This document shows positions 58,266 through 64,000 of a DNA stretch of 64,000 nt, piece by piece. The translations under genes and the position numbers were made by a program. The notes beneath the pieces are model-generated. The model was not told the DNA's origin, made no database searches, and was given only the letters and a program-made list of their open reading frames with translations. Origin of the DNA: Bog-473 sp963779735 (GTDB taxonomy: Bacteria; Actinomycetota; Acidimicrobiia; Acidimicrobiales; RAAP-2); assembly GCA_963779735.1 (NCBI GenBank), contig CAVZZJ010000004.1, positions 496,001 to 560,000 of the forward strand, read 5' to 3'. Positions within the stretch are counted from its first letter, which is position 1. Every line of letters starts with the position of its first letter.

Positions 58266-60882
58266 TCAAGCCGGCCCGACGGCCGCGATGGCTGCCCGGC
58301 AGGCCTCCGCCAACCGGTCGCGCTCGCGGGCGGCAAAGGCCACGTTGACACCCAGGCGCTCCACCGACTGGGCGACCCGGCGGGGACCCGACGCCACCGG
58401 ATGGTCGGCCAGGAACTGGATGACCGACTGGGCAAAGTCGGCGTCACCGCACAGGGCCGGGATGGCCTCGGCGATGCGCGCATGCGCATTCTTGGGGAAC
58501 CGCTCGAGGATGACGTCCCACGAGTCGGCCACGCGGCGCCAGACGGCCTGTCCGGCCACGGGATTGGCCAGCAACCCGGTGATGACCATCCATCCGTTCT
58601 GGGTACGCACCTCGGTCATGGCCAGGCCGAAGGTCCGCTCGGCCAGGTCCGTGTCGGGGAAGGTGCACAGTGCGCTGAGCGATCGCATCTCTTCCTGCGG
58701 CGTCGCCGCCGCCCGGTAGCGCGCCAGGAGCGCATCGTAGTCGCCCGGCCGCAGCAGTTGGGCGACGACCGCCAGCGTGGCGGCTTCCACGTCGGCGGGG
58801 ATCGGATCGCCCGTGCCGCCCCCGACGGGCGCGGCGTCGAATCGCCGCGCCGCCTCGGCGCGCACCACCGGATCGGCCCCGACGGTGCCCAGCAGGCTGA
58901 TGGCCAGCGACCGCAAGGTCGGCGTACGGTCGCTCTCGCCCGGCCGGGCCTCGAACCCCAGGCGCCGGTGCTGCGGGCCGACTAGTGCCCCGACCGCCTG
59001 GCGCAAGGTGAGCTGGTCGGCGTCGCTCGCGATGCGGTGCGCCAGGTGCAACGCAGCGGACACGGGGGCCCACGGCGTCGGGTCCGGCTCCAGCCCGAGC
59101 TTGGCCGCGAGGATCAGGAACTCCTTGAGCGTCGAATGGCCGGCCAGCGTCGTTGCCCAGGTGTCGGCGAGCAGGTTCGCCCGCTCGAGCGGGGTCAGCT
59201 CCGAGAGATGGTCGGCCAGGGCCAGGCCGTGCTCGGCGTCGTAGCCGACCCGGAAGACGCCCCACCCGCCGGCGTTGAGCACGGCCAGACCGCGGGTGGC
59301 CTCCGGCAGTGGGACCGGAGCGGTGTCGAGCACGAGATTGCGCGTCGGCGCCCCCGGGCCTCCCTCCACGCCGAGGGCGCGCACGGCCACCGGGACGAGC
59401 CAGGCCTCGCCGATGGCCGACTCGGTGCCCTCGGGCGGGGGGCCGTAGGAGAAGGGCTGCTGCCCCAGGGTGCCCTCGTGCAGGGAGACCAGCGGGTGAC
59501 CGCCCTGGAGGATGAACGTGTTCATGACGTCTCGAACGGGCTGGCCGCTGGCCTCCTCCAGCGCGTCCCACAGGTCGGTGGTCACCGTGTTGGCGTAGGC
59601 GTGGGCCTTGAGGTACGTGCGCACCCCGTCGCGGAAGACCTCGGGCCCGATGTGCTGTTCGAGCATGCGCAGGACGGCAGCGCCCTTCTCGTAGGTCAGC
59701 AGGTCGAACATTCCTTCGGCCTCCTTGGGCGGGCCGACCGGGTACTCGATGGGCCGGGTGGCGTGCACCCCGTCAATGGCCAGGGCGGCTTCGCGAGGGG
59801 GCGAAGCCGACCCAGCGATCCCACGACGGCCGGAAGGCGTCCACGCAGAGCATCTCCATGAAGGTGGCGAACGCCTCGTTGAGCCAGATGCCCTCCCACC
59901 ATCCCATGGTCACCAGGTCGCCGAACCACATGTGGGCCATCTCGTGGGCCACGACGTCGGCCACCCGCTCGAGCTCGGCTCGGGCCGCGCTGGCCGGATC
60001 GATCAACAGAGCCGTGTCCCGGAAGGTGATGCAGCCCAGGTTCTCCATGGCCCCGGCGGCGAAGTCCGGGATGGCCACCAGGTCCACCTTGTCGCCCGGG
60101 TAAGGGATGTTGAAGTACTCGGTGAAGAAGCGGAGCGAGAAGGCGCCGATGGCCAGCGCGAAATCGGCCAGCTTGCGCTTCCCGGGCGTGAAGACCACCC
60201 GCAACGGCACGCCCTCGACGTCGACGGTCTCGGTCGTCTCGAGCTGCCCGATGACGAAGGCGACAAGGTAGGTGGACATCTTCATGGTCGGCGAGAAGCG
60301 GACGACGTTCTTGTCACCCACCCGGTGGACGTCGGCGATCGGGGAGTTGGAGAACGCGTCGACGTCGCGGTCGACGGTCAGCGTGACCTCGAAGACCGCC
60401 TTGCGATCGGGTTCGTCCCAGCACGGGAAGGCCCGGCGGGCGTCGACCGACTCGAACTGCGTGGTGGCGATGGTGTGGGTGTCGCCGGCGTCATCGGTGT
60501 AGGTGGAGCGGTAGAAGCCGCGTAGCTTGTCGTTGAGGGTGCCGCTGAACCGGCACGTCACCGTTGCTGGCCCGGGGGACAGCGGGGTGGGGGAATGGAA
60601 GGTCGCCTGCTCCAGCTCGTCGTCGAAGGACACAGAGCACCCGATGACCTCACCACTGGCGGTCCGCACCTCCACGTCGCTGACGGCGAGCTCGGCTGCG
60701 TTGAGGACGATCCGGTCGATCGCCTCGTGCACCGTGACGTCGATCGCCACCGTTCCCGAGAACGAGGCCGATCCCACGTCGGGCTCTATCTCAATGTGGT
60801 ACACGTGAGGTTCCACGGTCCGCGGCAGGCGAAAGGGGTCCGCTGACGGCGTCGATGAAGGTGTGGCGGGCAGGGATGGCAT
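58266..60882 (-). pseudogene. M1-family aminopeptidase (PepN-like), frameshifted
   Basis: The 5' frame (from ATG 60882) encodes the N-terminal beta domain (YHIEIEPDVGSASFSGTVAI, TTQFESVDARRAFPCWDEPD) and the catalytic site: GAMENLGCITFRD and HEMAHMWFGDLVTMGWWEG followed by IWLNEAFATF, that is HExxH-x18-E. It runs out at 59773 just after SWDRWVGFAPS. The next frame resumes with REAALAIDGVHATRPIEYPV and continues through MFDLLTYEKGAAVLRMLEQH to the ERAP1-like helical C-domain, ending 58266. One extra base in a run of five C explains the break. Repaired it has about 870 residues, the usual size for these cytosolic zinc peptidases. Confidence 0.88.
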
Positions 60883-60926
60883 CGTCGGGAAGGCTACCCG
60901 TCTCGCTCCGAGTAGGTTCTCGCACC

Positions 60927-61982
60927 GTGCATGCCGACGAATCGAATGGAACCGCAGTGAGCGACGAGGGGAGCGCATCCGAGCTGGATCTGGTGGCCGT
61001 GGGGTCACCGTTGCTGGACGTTCTCGACTCGACGGGCGACGAGGTGCTCCAGCAAGTGGGGTTGACCAAGGGGTCGATGACCCTGATCGACCGGGACAAG
61101 GCCGACGCCATTCAGGCGATGATGCGGGCGCCCCGGTACGTGTCGGGCGGATCGGTGGCCAACACGGCGGTCGGGCTCGCCGAGCTCGGTGGCCGGGCGG
61201 GGTTCATCGGCACGGTGGCCGACGACGACGTGGGGCACACCTACGTCCACGACCTGCGCGCCGCCGGTGTCGCCGTCGAGCCCCACTTCGGCGGGGTGCA
61301 CGAGGGGGTGCAGCTCGGCACGGGGCGGTGCATGGTGCTGATCTCCGAGGACGCCGAGCGCACCATGGGCACCTACCTCGGAGCGGCATCCACCCTGACC
61401 GCGAAGGGCGTATCCAGCGCCTTCGTCGAGCGGGCGGCGATCGTCCTGCTCGAGGGCTACCTGTGGGACGTGGATGCCGCCAAGGAGGCCATGCGCCACG
61501 CAGCCGCCATCGTCCACGACGCGGACGGCTCGGTCGCCCTCTCCCTTTCGGACCCGTTCTGTGTCGCCCGACACCAGCGGGAGTTCCTCGACCTCCTGAT
61601 CGACGACGTCGACATCTTGCTGGGGAACGAAGAAGAGATCACCATGCTCTTCGGAGCCGCATCGCACGCAGGCGCCGTGGCGGCCGCCGAGGAGACCGGC
61701 CTCCTCGTCGTCATGACGAGAGGGGCGCAGGGATCCGTGGTGCTCACGGCGCACGGCGCCGAAGAGGTGGCGGCGGCGCCGGTCGACCGGGTGGTCGACA
61801 CCACGGGCGCCGGCGACCTCTTCGCGGCGGGCGTCCTGTACGGCCTGACCCATGGGATGGACCCGGTGCAGTGTGCCCGTCTCGGGGGAGTGTGCGCCGC
61901 GGAGGTGATCTCGCACACGGGCGCCAGACCAGAGTCAGACCTGCGGGCCCTGGCATCGGCAGCCGGCCTCCTGGTGCCCTAG
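60927..61982 (+). CDS. PfkB-family carbohydrate/nucleoside kinase
   Basis: Ribokinase-fold protein of about 351 residues: LDLVAVGSPLLDVLDSTGDE, VSGGSVANTAVGLAELGGRA (substrate-binding GG), DILLGNEEEITMLFGAASHA and the catalytic DTTGAGDLFAAGVLYGLTHG. Adenosine kinase-like members of this group are common in actinobacteria. The start is uncertain: the GTG at 60927 lies nine bases after a TAGGTT -10-like box and fits leaderless translation; GTG 60957 is an alternative. It is divergent from the aminopeptidase with a very short gap and precedes ychF by nine bases. Confidence 0.85.
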   Translation: MHADESNGTAVSDEGSASELDLVAVGSPLLDVLDSTGDEVLQQVGLTKGSMTLIDRDKADAIQAMMRAPRYVSGGSVANTAVGLAELGGRAGFIGTVADDDVGHTYVHDLRAAGVAVEPHFGGVHEGVQLGTGRCMVLISEDAERTMGTYLGAASTLTAKGVSSAFVERAAIVLLEGYLWDVDAAKEAMRHAAAIVHDADGSVALSLSDPFCVARHQREFLDLLIDDVDILLGNEEEITMLFGAASHAGAVAAAEETGLLVVMTRGAQGSVVLTAHGAEEVAAAPVDRVVDTTGAGDLFAAGVLYGLTHGMDPVQCARLGGVCAAEVISHTGARPESDLRALASAAGLLVP

Positions 61983-61991
61983 GGCGGTCGC

Positions 61992-63077
61992 GTGTCACTC
62001 TCCATCGGCATCGTCGGGCTGCCCAACGTGGGCAAGTCGACGCTCTTCAACGCGCTCACCAGCAACGAGGTCCTGGCCGCCAACTACCCCTTTGCCACCA
62101 TCGACCCCAACGTCGGGGTCGTGGCGGTGCCCGACGGCCGCCTCCAGAAGCTGGCCGCGCTCTACGACGGGGCGCCGATCGTCCCGGCCACGGTGACGTT
62201 CGTGGACATCGCCGGCATCGTCCGCGGCGCGTCCCGTGGGGAGGGGTTGGGCAACAAGTTCCTGGCCGCCATCCGGGAGAGCGACGCCATCTGCCAGGTC
62301 GTCCGGGTCTTCCACGACGACGACGTGATCCACGTCGACGGCCGGGTCGATCCCGAGTCGGACATCGGCACGGTGAACACGGAGTTGATCCTGGCCGACC
62401 TGCAGACGGTCGAGAACCGCCTGCCCAAACTGGCCAAAGAGGCACGGGCACGGCCCGAGCTCAGAGCCACGGCCGACGCGGTGGCCGCGGCGGCGCGCCT
62501 CCTCGACCAGGGCCGCACCATCTCGAGCGCGGCAGCGCTGGGCGAGGTCGACCCCGGGCTGCTCCGCGATCTCCATCTGTTGACGGCGAAGCCGTTCATT
62601 TACGTCTTCAACGTCGACGAGGACGCGCTGGGCGACCGCGAGCTGGGCGCGCGGTTGGCCCAGAGCGTGGCGCCGGCGAGCTCCATCGTGCTGTGCGCCC
62701 AGATTGAGGCGGAGCTGGCGCTGATGCCCGCCGACGACGCCAGGGAGCTCCTGGAGAGCTACGGCCTGGACGAGTCGGGATTGGAGCGGCTGGTCCACGT
62801 CGGATTCGCCACGCTCGGGCTCCAGACGTTCCTCACCGCCGGCCCGAAGGAGGCTCGGGCCTGGACCATCCACGTCGGCGACACTGCGCCCAAGGCCGCC
62901 GGTGTGATCCACACCGACTTCGAGAGGGGCTTCATAAAGGCCGAGGTGGTGAGCTTCGACGATCTGATGGAGGCCACGTCGGTGGTGGCCGCCCGGGCGG
63001 CGGGAAAGGCGCGCATGGAGGGCAAGGACTACGTCATGCACGACGGCGACGTCGTGGAGTTCCGCTTCAGCAACTAA
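61992..63077 (+). CDS. ychF: Obg-like ATPase YchF
   Basis: Protein of 361 residues: P-loop GIVGLPNVGKSTLFNALT, switch region FVDIAGIVRGASRGEGLGNK and NVDE in FNVDEDALGD in place of the usual NKxD, the change that makes YchF use ATP. The TGS-like C-terminus HVGDTAPKAAGVIHTDFERG followed by FIKAEVVSFDDL is complete. YchF binds ribosomes and influences stress responses. The GTG start is nine bases after the kinase stop, so the two are probably co-transcribed. Confidence 0.95.
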   Translation: MSLSIGIVGLPNVGKSTLFNALTSNEVLAANYPFATIDPNVGVVAVPDGRLQKLAALYDGAPIVPATVTFVDIAGIVRGASRGEGLGNKFLAAIRESDAICQVVRVFHDDDVIHVDGRVDPESDIGTVNTELILADLQTVENRLPKLAKEARARPELRATADAVAAAARLLDQGRTISSAAALGEVDPGLLRDLHLLTAKPFIYVFNVDEDALGDRELGARLAQSVAPASSIVLCAQIEAELALMPADDARELLESYGLDESGLERLVHVGFATLGLQTFLTAGPKEARAWTIHVGDTAPKAAGVIHTDFERGFIKAEVVSFDDLMEATSVVAARAAGKARMEGKDYVMHDGDVVEFRFSN

Positions 63078-63086
63078 GGGTCCTCG

Positions 63087-63629
63087 TCACCCATTGACCG
63101 TGAACGGGGTGCGGATCTCGTTCCCGGCAGGGGTGAGGACGTACCACGGGCCGCCGTCCTGATCGATGGCCTGGCCGGTCACCATCCCCGGCCGCGAGTC
63201 GAGGATGTAGGTGTAGAGGGGGTGACCGTTGTAGGAGAGTTGGGTCGATCCTCCGGGTCGTCGGAGCGTGCCGATCAACGTGCGGTTGACGCCCGGCCCG
63301 ACCAGGATCGGACCGTGCACGACCAAGGGTGGCCACTGGTAGACGCAGCCGTCGTTGAGGCAGGTGCTCCGGTTGCGCGTATCGGGCCCGAAGTCATAGA
63401 GCGTGGCGCCCGTGCCCGTCGCCAGGATCGGCCCGGCCGGTGATCGCTGGACCGTCAGCGTGAGCAGGGCGTCGGTGGTGGGTGGTGACGAGAGCGTCGT
63501 CACCGCCCCACCGCCGCAGGCCGCCAACATCGCTCCCAGACCGAGGCCGAGCCCCAGTGGCAACCTGCGGCGCCCTCTCGTCCCGGCGGACGCAGAGCAG
63601 CAGAGGCGCATCGCTCCCATGTATAGCAA
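63087..63629 (-). CDS. Secreted lipoprotein of the COG4315 type
   Basis: Protein of about 180 residues with a lipobox: LGLGLGLGAMLAACGGG (Cys about 38), so it is anchored to the outer face of the membrane. The mature part has two repeats of the Y-x-[FWY]-x-x-D pattern: GATLYDFGPDTRNRSTCLND with VYQWPPL, and GHPLYTYILDSRPGMVTGQA. Such repeats typify the COG4315 lipoproteins of actinobacteria and proteobacteria, whose function is unknown. It is convergent with ychF. The start could also be the Met at 63611. Confidence 0.82.
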   Translation of the reverse strand: MLYMGAMRLCCSASAGTRGRRRLPLGLGLGLGAMLAACGGGAVTTLSSPPTTDALLTLTVQRSPAGPILATGTGATLYDFGPDTRNRSTCLNDGCVYQWPPLVVHGPILVGPGVNRTLIGTLRRPGGSTQLSYNGHPLYTYILDSRPGMVTGQAIDQDGGPWYVLTPAGNEIRTPFTVNG

Positions 63630-63725
63630 TCGGTCACCGGGCGCCGACCCCGGCCCCGGCGTGCGGCGGCCGGAATAAATCCGATCCGGCCGCGGTTTGG
63701 GCTGACGAAGGAAGGGAGCATCGCG

Positions 63726-64000
63726 ATGCCGCTAGCCGTGAGGTTCGACCAGTACGGCGACGTGGACGTCTTGAAGGTCCTGGACGTGCCCCGCCCGGTC
63801 CCCGGGACGGGCCAGGTCCTCGTCTCGGTGATGGCCGCCGGTATCAACCCCGGGGAGTCCTCCATCCGCAAGGGTTTGCTCCATGACCGCTGGCCGGCCA
63901 CGTTCCCCTCGGGCCAGGGCTCTGACTTCGCCGGGATCGTGGAGGAAGTCGGTCCCGGGGTGACCCGGTTCGCCCCCGGTGACGAGGTGCTCGGCTTCGT
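63726..64000 (+). CDS. NADPH:quinone oxidoreductase-like protein, N-terminal part (runs off window)
   Basis: The first 91 codons of a medium-chain reductase: MPLAVRFDQYGDVDVLKVLD, VMAAGINPGESSIRKG, FPSGQGSDFAGIVEEVGPG and FAPGDEVLGFV. The N-terminal GroES-like fold of zinc-free quinone reductases is clear; the nucleotide-binding half lies beyond the window. GAAGGAAGGGAG precedes the ATG. It is the third gene of this family in the window. Confidence 0.87.
   Translation, partial: MPLAVRFDQYGDVDVLKVLDVPRPVPGTGQVLVSVMAAGINPGESSIRKGLLHDRWPATFPSGQGSDFAGIVEEVGPGVTRFAPGDEVLGF

Noticed and set aside
60863..62707. 614-codon plus-strand frame over the PfkB kinase and ychF
   Set aside because: Arg- and Gly-rich, out of frame with both conserved proteins.

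Overview
The window is 64 kb of a high-GC genome. Most starts are ATG, many are GTG, and a few are TTG. Genes are packed in short operons with ATGA/GTGA overlaps. The gene content includes two luciferase-like F420-dependent oxidoreductases, several beta-oxidation operons with many acyl-CoA dehydrogenase and enoyl-CoA hydratase paralogues, an alpha-methylacyl-CoA racemase, a DUF2889 protein and leaderless promoters. This points to an actinobacterium, plausibly of the Acidimicrobiia; the class is my inference. At least four otherwise intact genes carry one-base frameshifts, two of them in or beside C/G runs, so either the assembly has indel errors or recent decay is common.

Layout. 0-4.4 kb: lipid catabolism (acyl-CoA dehydrogenase fragment, SDR, thiolase, enoyl-CoA hydratase, AMACR-type racemase). 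4.5-8.8 kb: a minus-strand operon for a cytochrome b6-like membrane protein, a partner with a large extracytoplasmic domain, a small membrane protein and a decayed paralogue; a YceI gene lies divergently. 8.8-10.1 kb and 16.4-26.8 kb: sugar catabolism (GH1, GH2, GalT, IMPase-family phosphatase, GalK-like kinase, LacI regulator, xylulokinase, xylose isomerase, Gfo/Idh/MocA dehydrogenase). Three matching 14-bp palindromes suggest one LacI regulon covering both parts. 10.4-16.3 kb: a second fatty-acid block with an ACAD11-like phosphotransferase.

26.8-30.7 kb: small housekeeping and unknown genes. 30.7-38 kb: an accessory stretch with a tRNA-Val 3' fragment, broken remnants (TetR, amidohydrolase, methyltransferase, perhaps SnoaL), a second F420-type enzyme, a quinone reductase, a DUF427-thioesterase fusion, DUF2889 and a double carboxymuconolactone decarboxylase-like protein. 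38-42.1 kb: a redox module (YceI, Ser/Thr-rich anchored protein, ApbE flavin transferase, di-heme b membrane protein, NuoF/RnfC-like flavoprotein, 3-Cys ferredoxin) that looks built to move electrons from a cytosolic donor through the membrane to extracytoplasmic flavin. 42-51 kb: mixed genes including a leaderless MarR-MFS pair, FAH hydrolase, NFU Fe-S scaffold and an acyl-CoA dehydrogenase. 51.4-54.1 kb: a soluble MgtE-N/CBS protein next to an NRAMP-like transporter. 54.3-58.3 kb: an uncharacterised glycosyltransferase-methyltransferase-toroid-methyltransferase cluster. 58.3-64 kb: frameshifted M1 aminopeptidase, PfkB kinase, YchF, a lipoprotein and the start of a quinone oxidoreductase.

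The main candidates for undescribed biology are the 38-42 kb redox module, the b6-like operon at 5-7.5 kb (each has a divergent YceI gene), the LacI regulon with an IMPase inside a galactose operon, and the 54-58 kb glycan cluster.
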